A stretch of 64,000 nucleotides of DNA from Paenibacillus cellulosilyticus. GTDB lineage: Bacteria > Bacillota > Bacilli > Paenibacillales > Paenibacillaceae. The notes beneath the pieces were generated by a model. It was not told the DNA's origin, ran no database searches, and saw only the letters and a program-made list of their open reading frames with translations. The stretch covers positions 1 to 64,000 of the forward strand of contig NZ_QGTQ01000013.1 of NCBI RefSeq assembly GCF_003182255.1. Direction: 5' to 3'. This document shows positions 53,058 to 62,064 of this stretch, piece after piece (the stretch's first letter is position 1; each line of letters begins with the position of its first letter). Both the position numbers and the translations under genes were made by a program.

Positions 53058-54092
53058 TTAGTTGTTAAGAACGATTTGGTCGCCTTCTGCTAGGCCGCGC
53101 CGAATTTCAACCTCTGTTGGCGTGGACATCCCCACCTCGACGTCCACTTCCTTGCGACGATCGCCATCAAGCACTTGTACATACTTCCGATCGAGATAAG
53201 TACGAAGGCCGGATTTCGGGATGATAAGTACATTTTGCTGACGCTGTTTAAAAATTTTGAGTTCTGCCATTTCGCCGATTTCGCCCTTTAGGCTATCTCC
53301 GTCAACAATAAGCAGCTTGGCGTTCTTTTCGTTCACAGATTGGTCGCTGGAGTAAGGTGCTGAGCTTGGGGTCTGTACGACTTTACCTGTCAGTTCTTTG
53401 TCATCGATCTTAATTTCAACTGGCATGTTCGGTTGTAGAGAAGAAAGTTCTGAGGGGTCATCCGCTGTATATACCAACTGAATACGCGACGGATCTGCGA
53501 TTGTGACGATCGTATCGTACGCGTTCATAATTTGTCCGGGGGAAACATCTGCCAAATAGGTGACGACACCATCAATCGGTGCGACAAGGCTCAAGCTGTC
53601 CCATTGCTGCTGAAGCGCTTCCAATTGTAGTTTGACAGATTTCAAATCCAGCTTCGCGTCTGCGATGTCATCCTCATTGCCGCTTTTAATTGCTCGCTGG
53701 AGATCAAGCTGTGCCCGTTCATACGAAATATGCTGAAGATCCAGCCTCAGCTTCAAATCATCGCTTCCAAGCTCCGCGATAAGTTGTCCTTTCTTAACCT
53801 TATCCCCCTGCGATACATGTATAGCGGAGAGTCTGCCGCCGCCTTGCTTGAAGAATACATCTTCCTGCGATTTGGAGACTACTGTAGCGAAACCTTTAAA
53901 ATATATAGATAGTTCGCCTTTCTTCACATCTACTACATCAAATTTCTGTTCTGCTGGCTTCACAAGCGGCGGAGGAATTGGCTCTTCTTCCTTAGGAAGC
54001 AAGGAGCAGCCTGACAACGCTGCGATGACCAGAGTTGCGACACCGACACTTGTTGCAACCGTTTTCAACTTATTCTTCACTGGCCTTACCAA
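53058..54092 (-). CDS. MacA-like membrane fusion / adaptor lipoprotein
   Basis: HlyD/RND-type adaptor exported as a lipoprotein: signal peptide ending LVIAALSGC with Cys in the lipobox. A split biotinyl-lipoyl motif brackets a coiled-coil hairpin (LDLQHISYERAQLDLQRAIKSGNEDDIADAKLDLKSVKLQLEALQQQ). Then beta-barrel and membrane-proximal domains end RGLAEGDQIVLNN. It probably couples the FtsX permease to an outside substrate. Start TTG 54092 fits GGAGG with 9 nt; ATG 54101 abuts it. It overlaps the end of the upstream ATPase gene. Confidence 0.88.
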   Translation of the reverse strand: MVRPVKNKLKTVATSVGVATLVIAALSGCSLLPKEEEPIPPPLVKPAEQKFDVVDVKKGELSIYFKGFATVVSKSQEDVFFKQGGGRLSAIHVSQGDKVKKGQLIAELGSDDLKLRLDLQHISYERAQLDLQRAIKSGNEDDIADAKLDLKSVKLQLEALQQQWDSLSLVAPIDGVVTYLADVSPGQIMNAYDTIVTIADPSRIQLVYTADDPSELSSLQPNMPVEIKIDDKELTGKVVQTPSSAPYSSDQSVNEKNAKLLIVDGDSLKGEIGEMAELKIFKQRQQNVLIIPKSGLRTYLDRKYVQVLDGDRRKEVDVEVGMSTPTEVEIRRGLAEGDQIVLNN

Positions 54093-54774
54093 TATGCCCA
54101 TCCTCCAATGCGATCGTCTGATCCATCATACTGAGCACGCTAAGATCATGCGTTGTCATAATAATTGTCATGCCAAGCCGATCTACAAGCTCACGAAATA
54201 GCCGGATAACGGACCGTCCTGTTTTTGAATCCAACTCAGCTGTCGGTTCATCTGCCAATAGTAAAACAGGATGATGGGCGATCGCCCTTGCAATCGCGAC
54301 TCGCTGCTGTTCACCACCTGACAATTCACCCGGACGATGCTTCATTCGTTCTTTCATTCCGACTTGTTCAAGCGCCTCTTCAGCCATTCGCCGTGTCTGA
54401 GATGAAGAAATTCCTGCAATGCGCAAACCAAATTCAACATTCTCGTACGCAGACATTAACGGCATCAAAGCGTAAGATTGAAAAATAAGACCGATTCGCT
54501 TCCGACGCAGCTGATTGCGCTGCTTCTCCGATAATACGGTCAAATCCTCACCTTGCAGCAAAAGCCTTCCTTCAGAAGGCCGATCCAGCGCACCGATTAT
54601 GTTCAAAAGTGTTGTCTTCCCCGAGCCCGAACGCCCTCGGAGCGCTGTAATCGTCCCTTGCTCTGCTGTAAAGCTTATTTCATTCAATGCTTTGACTGCA
54701 CCGTCGCCTCTGCCGAAAACGCGCGTTACTTGATCTGCGATGACCATAGCTGTACGCGCCTGCTCGACTGTCAT
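54070..54774 (-). CDS. MacB/LolD-like ABC transporter ATPase
   Basis: 234 residues. RGRSGSGKTTLLN Walker A, LSGGEQQRVAIA signature, VLLLADEPTAELD Walker B, IIMTTHD switch. First gene of the four-gene exporter-type unit (ATPase, adaptor, permease, second ATPase). AAAGGAGG lies 8 nt before the ATG. Two different ATPases in one unit may form a heterodimer on the single permease, or the second may regulate it. Confidence 0.92.
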   Translation of the reverse strand: MTVEQARTAMVIADQVTRVFGRGDGAVKALNEISFTAEQGTITALRGRSGSGKTTLLNIIGALDRPSEGRLLLQGEDLTVLSEKQRNQLRRKRIGLIFQSYALMPLMSAYENVEFGLRIAGISSSQTRRMAEEALEQVGMKERMKHRPGELSGGEQQRVAIARAIAHHPVLLLADEPTAELDSKTGRSVIRLFRELVDRLGMTIIMTTHDLSVLSMMDQTIALEDGHIGKASEE

Positions 54775-54808
54775 CAGCTTGTCCTCCTTTCATGTTCCTA
54801 GCAAAGCA

Positions 54809-55810
54809 TTATCGAGGAGCTGATGTCGACTCACGTATAATTAACTCGACAGGCTCAACGAGAACAGGCGGCGAATAGTCCGGGTTCTCTACCAGCTCTA
54901 TCAACTGATGAATAACCCTTTCGCCGATTGAGAATATGTTCTGGCTCACTGTCGTTAGACCTGGTTTGACGATCGATGCAAAAGCTGTATTATCGAATCC
55001 GACTACAGAAATATCGCCGGGTACACCCAGACCTGCGTCTGTAACCGCATTCATGACACCAAGCGCCATGACGTCGGACGTACAAACTACAGCTGTCGGT
55101 CGATCGGGAAGCTTCAACAAATTTTGCATCGCATTATAGCCGCCGGCCATATCAAAGTTACTAATCTCAACATAATTAGAATAATACGGAAGCTGGAATT
55201 GGCGCAAGCCCTGTTGATATCCCTCGAAACGTGTCCGTCCAGCTACATATCCTAAGTAACCCGAAACAAACGCAATTTTGCGATGTCCAAGGTTATACAG
55301 ATGCTCCATAACAGTCAGAATACCATTGCGGTTATCAGCCGTTATATATCCCGCGCGACGTCCAATCAAGTCGGTGTCGACGAACATAGTCGGCAGCTCA
55401 GCCTTAACCAGATCCATTGGAATCTTGTTATCTCTGCCGATACCAAATACGACCATCCCGTCTACGTTGCGGCTTGAACAATGACGAATAACCGAGTAAT
55501 CCGGGTCGTTGAAATTAGCTGACAAGTGAAGTAAATCGTAGCCACTTGAAGCCAATGCCTTCTGCATCCCTGACATCATCTCAGAGACGAAAGGGTTCGT
55601 CATAATGTTATGCAGCAAAATACCAATCGTCCACGAGCGCTTCTTTACAAGTCCTCTTGCTACAACGTTAGGTTCATATCGGAGCAGCCGAATGGATTCA
55701 TTTACTTTCTTCCTCGTCTTTTCACTTACATCCGTATAGTTATTGATCACTTTGGATACGGTCGTAACGGAAACTCCCGCATGCTTGGCCACATCCGTAA
55801 TCGAAGCCAC
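54809..55810 (-). CDS. LacI-family transcriptional regulator
   Basis: HTH ASITDVAKHAGVSVTTVSKVINNYTDVSEKTRKKV, hinge helix region NVVARGLVKKRS, then a sugar-binding core (TIGILLHNIMTNPFVSEMMSGMQKAL... VVGFDNTAFASIVKPGLTTVSQN). GTG 55810 follows GAGG by 8 nt; GTG 55819 lacks a spacer. It lies downstream of the sugar-importer operon but is separated by a terminator, and probably represses that operon. It is 34 bp upstream of the ABC export unit on the same strand. Confidence 0.92.
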   Translation of the reverse strand: MASITDVAKHAGVSVTTVSKVINNYTDVSEKTRKKVNESIRLLRYEPNVVARGLVKKRSWTIGILLHNIMTNPFVSEMMSGMQKALASSGYDLLHLSANFNDPDYSVIRHCSSRNVDGMVVFGIGRDNKIPMDLVKAELPTMFVDTDLIGRRAGYITADNRNGILTVMEHLYNLGHRKIAFVSGYLGYVAGRTRFEGYQQGLRQFQLPYYSNYVEISNFDMAGGYNAMQNLLKLPDRPTAVVCTSDVMALGVMNAVTDAGLGVPGDISVVGFDNTAFASIVKPGLTTVSQNIFSIGERVIHQLIELVENPDYSPPVLVEPVELIIRESTSAPR

Positions 55811-55941
55811 CGCTATCACCTCATCAAGTCGGAATGAATCCTATTTTAGAGTCTATTATACATCATATACTACACTGTGACCTATAGCTTTGCGCAGCAT
55901 AGCAGCTACGTAAGCATAAGGTAGCATGAAGTGGTATTAGA

Positions 55942-55970
55942 AAAGGGTCGTCAGTGGGACGACCCTTTAT
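55942..55970. terminator. Terminator after the solute-binding protein gene
   Basis: AAAGGGTCGTC and GACGACCCTTT stem with an AGTGG loop; works on both strands, mainly for the minus-strand importer operon. Confidence 0.85.
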
Positions 55971-56039
55971 CCACTAGTTAAAATAGAGTATTGAATGCCG
56001 AGTATTGCTTTCAACTCATCTAGTTTAACGTTTATTGTT

Positions 56040-57848
56040 TTACTGAACGTCCTTGCCTGTGAACAGCTTAACTCTGTTCTTAACGAGTGCCGTGTACATT
56101 TCGCCCATCTTCTTCGCGCCAGCATTGTCGAGATCGGCGATGAACTCGTCGTAAACTTTGTCGAAGTCTTCCGTCTTAGCCAGAACTACCTTCGGAACAT
56201 CTTTGTCGACGATAGCCTGCGTTTTCGTATAGATGACTTGGTACTCTCCGTCCGTCGGAACTTGCATGTTGTACAGAGCGCCCCATTCCTTGACCGGAAG
56301 ATCCTTCGGCCACAGGTCTTTCCACGTCGTCGCGTTGTAGCCTGCCAACGCTTCCTTCTCTGCGTCCGAATAGCTCGCAATAATTTGTTCTGGGAAATTC
56401 GTCGTGTAGTAGTTGCCCGTCGAATCCTTCACGCCGTCGCCGTAGTGCGGAGCGAAGGCCGTATACAGACCAATACCAGTGGACTTAGAGAAGTTGGCGT
56501 TGTCGTTTACTTTCGCATTGTTCACATCATCTGGAATAACGCGTTTGCCGCTCGCATCAAGTGTATATTGCTTGCCTTCCACACCCCAGTTGTTGAGGAC
56601 TTGGCCTTCATCGGAAGCCAGCCAATCCAGGAACTGAATGGCGCGAACCGGATCCTTGCACGCCTTCGTGATGCTGATGCCGTAGAAATCTACGCCTGCA
56701 GATACCAGTTCATGATCTTGGTATTGGTCGCTCAGCGTTACCGGGAAGTGGCCGTACGTCGCATCATTCTTTCCAGCCGACTTGAGCGAGTTCTCGGCAT
56801 TGCCGTATTCCCACTCTTGCGAAATCAGACCCAAAACAGCGCCGCTCGCGATCTTAGCTTGATACTGGTCATCCTTCTGAACGAAGGAATTTTTGTCGAG
56901 CAGACCTTCATTATACATGTGATTCAGCCATCTGAAATATTCCTTTTCTTCCGGACGATAATAATGCAGCTGCGCTTCGTACGTCTCCGGATTGACGTAA
57001 TATTCGCCGTCGTCCGGTGCTCCGGTCGCGATAAAGGCAGGGTTCGTTACCGTGATCATTCTCTTCCAGCCATCGCCGTTGAGCAGAAGCGGAATTGTTG
57101 GTTGGCCGTCCGTCGTCGGATGCTTCGCCACATATTCCTTGAGCACGTTCTCATAATCTTGAACGGTCTTGATTTGCGGATAGCCGAGCTCCTTCAGAAC
57201 GCGAAGCTGAACTTGGAATCCGCCGGTCGCGTCGAAGCTTTCGTTATTAACGCCGCCGTTCGTCGGGATCGCATAGATCGCTTGGTCGTCCAGGCTATAT
57301 TTCATGCGATTCATGCTGTCTTTCATAATTTCTTTAATGTGCGGAGCATATTTATCAATCAGATCGGTCAAGTCGATGATGGCGCCGGCGTCAACCAATT
57401 TGCCAAGATTGCCCTTAGAAAAGATGATATCTGGATATTGGTCACTAGCAGCCATCAAAGAGATTTTATCTTCGCCGCCGCCGCCGCCGACGTCGAATTC
57501 CGCGTTGATCGTAACGCCTGTTGCCGCGGTGATTGCCTTGCCTACGTCATCCTGCATATTGTTCCAGTTCGGGCTTATATCTGCTCCAAAGAACGAGAAC
57601 GCAATCGGAGACGTGTCCATTTTCGTGGAGTCGGCCGAATCAGAAGGACTGCTTGTGTTGTCGCTAGAGCTGCTTGTGTCGCTAGTACTCGTTGTAGGAC
57701 TGCTCGTAGAGCTGCTTGTGTCGCTAGTACTCGTTGTAGGACTGCTCGTAGAGCTGCTGTTGTCGTTGTTTCCACCACCGCATCCGCTAAGCAGCAGGAT
57801 ACTTGAAAGCGTTAGCACTGAAAGTGTTTTTGTGCTGTTCCACTTCAT
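56040..57848 (-). CDS. Sugar ABC transporter solute-binding lipoprotein, LplA-like
   Basis: Lipoprotein signal LSSILLLSGCGGG, then a Ser/Thr/Asp-rich spacer that contains a perfect 14-residue tandem duplication, then a family 1/LplA-type binding fold (PISFSFFGADISPNWNNMQDD... KDPVRAIQFLDWLASDEGQ... QVIYTKTQAIVDKDVPKVVLAKTEDFDKVYDEF). This large type in Paenibacillus usually binds plant or host glycan oligosaccharides. Third gene after two permeases; no ATPase in the operon, so a shared MsmX-like ATPase is likely. GGGGGAAG precedes the ATG. Confidence 0.93.
   Translation of the reverse strand: MKWNSTKTLSVLTLSSILLLSGCGGGNNDNSSSTSSPTTSTSDTSSSTSSPTTSTSDTSSSSDNTSSPSDSADSTKMDTSPIAFSFFGADISPNWNNMQDDVGKAITAATGVTINAEFDVGGGGGEDKISLMAASDQYPDIIFSKGNLGKLVDAGAIIDLTDLIDKYAPHIKEIMKDSMNRMKYSLDDQAIYAIPTNGGVNNESFDATGGFQVQLRVLKELGYPQIKTVQDYENVLKEYVAKHPTTDGQPTIPLLLNGDGWKRMITVTNPAFIATGAPDDGEYYVNPETYEAQLHYYRPEEKEYFRWLNHMYNEGLLDKNSFVQKDDQYQAKIASGAVLGLISQEWEYGNAENSLKSAGKNDATYGHFPVTLSDQYQDHELVSAGVDFYGISITKACKDPVRAIQFLDWLASDEGQVLNNWGVEGKQYTLDASGKRVIPDDVNNAKVNDNANFSKSTGIGLYTAFAPHYGDGVKDSTGNYYTTNFPEQIIASYSDAEKEALAGYNATTWKDLWPKDLPVKEWGALYNMQVPTDGEYQVIYTKTQAIVDKDVPKVVLAKTEDFDKVYDEFIADLDNAGAKKMGEMYTALVKNRVKLFTGKDVQ
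57670..57753. repeat. Perfect 42-bp tandem duplication inside the binding-protein gene
   Basis: Two identical 42-bp units (57670-57711, 57712-57753) encode a repeated SSSTSSPTTSTSDT block in the linker after the lipid anchor. Unit length is a multiple of three. Confidence 0.9.
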
Positions 57849-57934
57849 TGTACTTCCCCCTTATAGATGATCAAGCATATATTGTACTCAGGCAATTGCC
57901 TGTTTGTACCGAATGAGCGCAGACGAGCCGGAGG

Positions 57935-58834
57935 TTAAGACTTTACGGCTCCAAGCGTCATACCACCTACGAAATACCGCTGCAGGAACGGATACACGAC
58001 CAAGATCGGTACGGTGACGACGATCGTAATGGCCATCTTGATAGATTCCGGCGATACTTGCGCCATTTGTTTCGCCAAGTCATTCGCATTGTTCATTGCG
58101 CTGCCTTGCTGCGTGCTGTCCAATATTTTCTGCAGCTCATATTGCAAGGTCGTGAGCGACGGTTTGTTGCCATTGTACAAATAAGTATCAAACCAGGCAT
58201 TCCACTGTCCGACGGCCAAGAACAAGGCGATTGTCGCCAGCACCGGCTTGCAGAGTGGAAGAATCACTTTGTAGTAAATTTGAAAATCGTTGGCACCGTC
58301 TAGCTTGGCGGATTCTTGCAGCGCATAAGGCAATCCATCGATATAGGAGCGAATAACGAATACGTTAAAGGCGCTAACCAATCCCGGCAGCACATAAATG
58401 GCGAATGTGCCGATTAAGTGCAGGTCACGCATCAGAATATAAATCGGAACCAAACCCCCGGAGAAGTACATCGTGAGCGCCAAGAACACCGATATGAATT
58501 TTCGGCTCCTGAAGTCCGTCCGGCTTAGCGTGTATGCCAGCATCGAAGCGCTCATCAGGCCGATCAACGTGCCGATCAACGTCCGAAGGACCGAGATTTT
58601 GAATCCGGTGAGAAGAGAGGTATAACTGAAAATCGTATTATAGTTTTTCAGCGTAAACTCCCTTGGCCATAAATAAATGCCGCCGCGAACGGTGTCGATT
58701 GAATCGTTGAAGGATATAGCGAGCACGTTTATAAACGGATAGAGCGTGACGGCGACCATCAGTGCTATCACCGTGTAGTTGATGATATTGAAGGAGCGTT
58801 CGCCCCAATTCAAGTTAATAGATTTGCTGAACAT
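57935..58834 (-). CDS. Sugar ABC transporter permease, LplC-like
   Basis: Six-helix MalG-type permease of 299 residues. The EAA motif region reads ALQESAKLDGANDFQIYYKVILPLCKPVLATIALF, and the C-terminus YPFLQRYFVGGMTLGAVKS is typical of the LplC/YtcP group. Pairs with the LplB-like gene 13 bp upstream. GGGGGA precedes the ATG. Confidence 0.93.
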   Translation of the reverse strand: MFSKSINLNWGERSFNIINYTVIALMVAVTLYPFINVLAISFNDSIDTVRGGIYLWPREFTLKNYNTIFSYTSLLTGFKISVLRTLIGTLIGLMSASMLAYTLSRTDFRSRKFISVFLALTMYFSGGLVPIYILMRDLHLIGTFAIYVLPGLVSAFNVFVIRSYIDGLPYALQESAKLDGANDFQIYYKVILPLCKPVLATIALFLAVGQWNAWFDTYLYNGNKPSLTTLQYELQKILDSTQQGSAMNNANDLAKQMAQVSPESIKMAITIVVTVPILVVYPFLQRYFVGGMTLGAVKS

Positions 58835-58847
58835 ATGCCTGTCCCCC

Positions 58848-59816
58848 TTACATGATGCTTTCTTTCGCGAATTTCTTGAAGAAGCCGTTCGCCGTAAACA
58901 ACAGGAGGATGCTGACTACGGAATTAAACATGCTGATAGCGGTACCATAAGAGAAGTGTGCGATTTTTATCCCGTAGTTTAGTGCATACAAGTCGAGCAC
59001 TTGCGAATAATCAACAACCAAACTGTTCCCGAGCAGCAATTGCTTTTCATATCCGTTGTTGAGCAGATGGCCGACGCTCAAAATGAACAGCACCATGATG
59101 GTGGATCGGATACCCGGAAGCGTAATGTTCCACATCTGCCTGAACCGACCGGCTCCGTCGACTTTGGCCGCCTCATAGAGTTCCTTATCGATACCTGTGA
59201 TAGCCGATAAGAAGATGATCGCATTCCAGCCCGTTTCCTTCCAAATATCAGAACCCGTTACGATGCCCCAGAACCAATGCTCCTTGGCCATAAATTGGAT
59301 TGGCTCGTGGATGATGTGCAGCCATATCAGCAAATTGTTGACGACGCCATCGAGCGACAGCATGCTCGTGACAATGCCGGCTACGACGACCCAGGACACG
59401 AAGTGAGGCAAATAAGTGATCGTCTGGGCTACTCGCTTGAAAGGCATGCTCTTCACTTCATTCAGCAATATCGCGAACAAGATCGGAATCGTGAATCCCG
59501 CGATCAACCCCAACACGCTCATCGCAAGCGTATTTCGAAGCACCAAATAGAAATCATGATCATGAAAAAGCGTTTTGAATTGATCGAAGCCAACCCATTT
59601 CTGTTCACTGAAAGATTTCGCTGGTTTGTAATTCTGAAACGCCATGGTCCAGCCCCAGATGGGGAGGTAATTGAAGACGAACAACCATAAGACAAAAGGA
59701 ATAGACATCAACAACAAATATTTCTCACGTACGATTCCGGCCCAAAAGCGTTGTTTCTTCTTAAGGCCGGGTACGTCAACATTTTGGGTTGTTCCAGCAG
59801 ATGGCAGCGTTTTCAT
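58848..59816 (-). CDS. Sugar ABC transporter permease, LplB-like
   Basis: MalF-type permease of 322 residues. YLLLMSIPFVLWLFVFNYLPIWGWTMAFQNYKPAKSF is the diagnostic LplB/YteP start; the EAA motif reads ELYEAAKVDGAGRFRQMWNITLPGIRSTIMVL. First gene of the operon LplB-LplC-LplA. Of two overlapping ATGs the second (59816) is in frame, 10 nt from GGGGGA. Confidence 0.93.
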   Translation of the reverse strand: MKTLPSAGTTQNVDVPGLKKKQRFWAGIVREKYLLLMSIPFVLWLFVFNYLPIWGWTMAFQNYKPAKSFSEQKWVGFDQFKTLFHDHDFYLVLRNTLAMSVLGLIAGFTIPILFAILLNEVKSMPFKRVAQTITYLPHFVSWVVVAGIVTSMLSLDGVVNNLLIWLHIIHEPIQFMAKEHWFWGIVTGSDIWKETGWNAIIFLSAITGIDKELYEAAKVDGAGRFRQMWNITLPGIRSTIMVLFILSVGHLLNNGYEKQLLLGNSLVVDYSQVLDLYALNYGIKIAHFSYGTAISMFNSVVSILLLFTANGFFKKFAKESIM

Positions 59817-60368
59817 TCATGTTGTTCCCCCTTTAAACTGAATAATTAAAAATGCTCGACTCCAACAGTTGTAATTAACTTGCTGCGATCCACACACTGC
59901 TCCCATTTCATTATTTAAAAGCCGCCATAAATGACGACAATTAGCAGATTTATGCATCACTATTCCATTTGCAAAACTTGTTCGATTCGGTTCATTCGGT
60001 TTAAACGATTGTGTAAGAGGTAAATGCGGGCATTCATTGTTTAATGAATTGATGCGAGAGGTATTACAAGATTTCTTTAGAGATTAAAGAGAGATTAAAG
60101 AAGGGTAACGATTCAGGCAGGTGAAGCAGATTTTGTCGATGCTTCGAAATCGTTTTCGTGTGGTGTGAATAAAAATAAGCGAATTGAACCGCATTCCACA
60201 AGTGTCAGCCATCATCACGATGTTATTGATAACTATTTTGGTAATGTAACTGCTTACAAACGCTTATACTCGTGATTATAGGATTGCTTTACGATCTTGT
60301 CAATGCTTTTATAAACCGTTTTCGGATACATTTTGTTGCACTACATAAATGCTTTTCGAAACAAAAAA
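59817..60368. other. 552-bp AT-rich upstream region of the sugar operon
   Basis: No gene recognised. The region should contain the operon promoter and LacI or CcpA sites. AAACGATTGTG (near 60003) and CAAACGCTTATA (near 60257) resemble weak cre-like words but do not match the full consensus. GTAA-CTGC-TTAC at about 60245 is a short palindrome. Confidence 0.5.
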
Positions 60369-60391
60369 ATCAGCCAAATCATTGGCTGATT
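60369..60391 (-). terminator. Terminator overlapping the end of the DUF92 gene
   Basis: Minus strand AATCAGCCAA-TGAT-TTGGCTGATT then TTTTT. The DUF92 stop codon is in the loop, so the stem includes the last coding bases. Confidence 0.85.
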
Positions 60392-61272
60392 CCCCATGCA
60401 ATGACTCCTCCGACAAAAGAAGAGACGATATTGACCGCATCATTATCCATGATTCGCCACCCCCGCAGAGGCTGAGAAGCCGCATCACAGTGAATGCTAC
60501 GTTCTGTTTCAGAACCGCACACCGAGCATCGAAACATAACTTGTGCATAGGCACCGAGCAGTGAATCGAAAAAAGTTCCAGCGATCCCACCGAACAATGC
60601 TGCCACGATAACGCTAAAAATCGGTAGATCTGTCCATCCACCATACCCCTGCCAAGCCGACCCAACTAACATCAAACAAGCGGCAGCCAAACCAATTAAC
60701 AACGACCCTGCCGCGGCTGCAAGACTGCCAGCCGCTGTAATTCCACCGCTCGTCCCAGGCGGAACGCGCTTCCCTGTCCGTATAGACACTGGCGGTTTTC
60801 GGCTCAACGAGCCCAGCTCAGTCGCCCAAGTATCGCCATTGACTGCTGCCATAACACCAACGAATGCATATAACCAGCCGATATGAGGGAACAGTGCATT
60901 CCCGATACAAAGCGCTAATCCGATGCCTCCATTCGCCCATACCTGGCTCGCATCCCTTGCGCCCGTTTTTTCGTATAACGATTCCGCCGCTGCTTTTCGA
61001 TGCTGTTTTCGTTTCCATTTGGAAAGCAAGGAAGACGTCATGAAAAAGGCGAGCAGCGTGCCCATCCACACTAGCCCGCCAAATGCCGTATAGCCCATCC
61101 CCATTACGGCTGCAGCAATTGCGCCTCGTTTCGACAAGGCTCGATGCCGAACTGATACCCACGCAATCGCAGCTCCTCCTACTGCACCAATAATGGCTCG
61201 ATAACCAATGCCAGAAGGATCATCGAACAGCCAAATCGGCGGCTGGAGTGTATCTATTAATCCATTTATCAT
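60379..61272 (-). CDS. DUF92 integral membrane protein
   Basis: 297 residues, about seven helices, with family motifs LSKRGAIAAAVMGMGYTAFGG, ASQVWANGGIGLALC, AAVNGDTWATELGSLSRKPPVSIRTGKRVPPGTSGGITAAG. DUF92 proteins are related to phytyl-phosphate kinase VTE6 and TMEM19 and may act on isoprenoid or CDP-activated lipids, but no role is known here. An AAGG-rich site precedes the ATG. Confidence 0.88.
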   Translation of the reverse strand: MINGLIDTLQPPIWLFDDPSGIGYRAIIGAVGGAAIAWVSVRHRALSKRGAIAAAVMGMGYTAFGGLVWMGTLLAFFMTSSLLSKWKRKQHRKAAAESLYEKTGARDASQVWANGGIGLALCIGNALFPHIGWLYAFVGVMAAVNGDTWATELGSLSRKPPVSIRTGKRVPPGTSGGITAAGSLAAAAGSLLIGLAAACLMLVGSAWQGYGGWTDLPIFSVIVAALFGGIAGTFFDSLLGAYAQVMFRCSVCGSETERSIHCDAASQPLRGWRIMDNDAVNIVSSFVGGVIAWGISQ

Positions 61273-61310
61273 ACTTTCGCCTTACCTTTCACCTTATCCG
61301 TTTCGCTCCA

Positions 61311-62048
61311 CTAGTTCTTCTTCTTCGGAATAACTGCTTCGCGCCACTTCTCAGGGTAGTTGGTACAAATCATAATTTCAGCATCCATAGCTGCGTATTT
61401 CTTGATCGTTCGAACATCATTAATCGTCCAAAGCATCGTCCGAATTGACGCTGTGCGCAGCGCTTGCAGACGCTCTGTATTCAACTGCCGATATCCAAGC
61501 GATAAGAAGTCTGCCCTAAGTTCCTTCAACTCATCGATAAGCGTATCCCGCCAACCGTCAATGATGAGACCAACCGAAATGTCCGGAGACAATGCCCGCA
61601 CCTCTTGAAGGATTGGCTTATAGAAAGAAGTAATGACCACATCATGCTGAAGGCCATATTGATACAGCAGTTTTAGCACCTCATGTGCAAGACCTGGATA
61701 TCGTCCGTCTGTCTTCAACTCGACGTTGAGACGACAGCGGCCACAGGTAAGCGCAAGGACCTGCTCCAAAGTAGGAACAGGCTCTCCGCGGTATGAATCA
61801 CTATACCATTCCCCAGCGTCCAGCTGCTGGAGCTGATCAGCGGTATAGGCTTTCACTTCTCCCATTCCATTCGTGGTGCGGCTCAGTGTATAGTCATGGA
61901 TGACGACTGGAATGTTGTCCTTCGACAGCTGCACATCAATCTCAATCCAAAATAAATGCTTCTCCTCTAATGCCAGCGAGATGGCTGCCAATGTATTCTC
62001 AGGCGCTCTACCAGACCAGCCACGATGCGCCACGCATGGATTACGCAC
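61311..62048 (-). CDS. Glycerophosphodiester phosphodiesterase
   Basis: Hydrolyses glycerophosphodiesters to glycerol 3-phosphate and an alcohol. The GDPD motif set is present: CVAHRGWSGRAPENTLAAI (His-Arg and Glu-Asn), EIDVQLSKDNIPVVIHDYTLSRTTNG, and ELK (Glu, Lys) in LNVELKTDGRYP. No signal peptide, so it acts in the cytosol. GTG 62048 is 9 nt from AAGGAGG. A family 2 repeat array abuts that ribosome site. Possibly co-transcribed with capA. Confidence 0.93.
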   Translation of the reverse strand: MRNPCVAHRGWSGRAPENTLAAISLALEEKHLFWIEIDVQLSKDNIPVVIHDYTLSRTTNGMGEVKAYTADQLQQLDAGEWYSDSYRGEPVPTLEQVLALTCGRCRLNVELKTDGRYPGLAHEVLKLLYQYGLQHDVVITSFYKPILQEVRALSPDISVGLIIDGWRDTLIDELKELRADFLSLGYRQLNTERLQALRTASIRTMLWTINDVRTIKKYAAMDAEIMICTNYPEKWREAVIPKKKN

Positions 62049-62064
62049 GGCTGCATTCCTCCTT

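Noticed and set aside
53058-54101. ATG at 54101 as the adaptor start
   Set aside because: The GGAGG ribosome site directly abuts it; the TTG at 54092 has proper spacing. The choice is not certain.
55995-57806. 603-residue open frame on the plus strand
   Set aside because: It is antisense to the LplA-like gene, rich in Arg/Val/Ile from complementary codons, has no ribosome site and no recognisable domain.
59817-60368. CcpA cre sites upstream of the sugar operon
   Set aside because: The two candidate words miss several conserved positions of the cre consensus.
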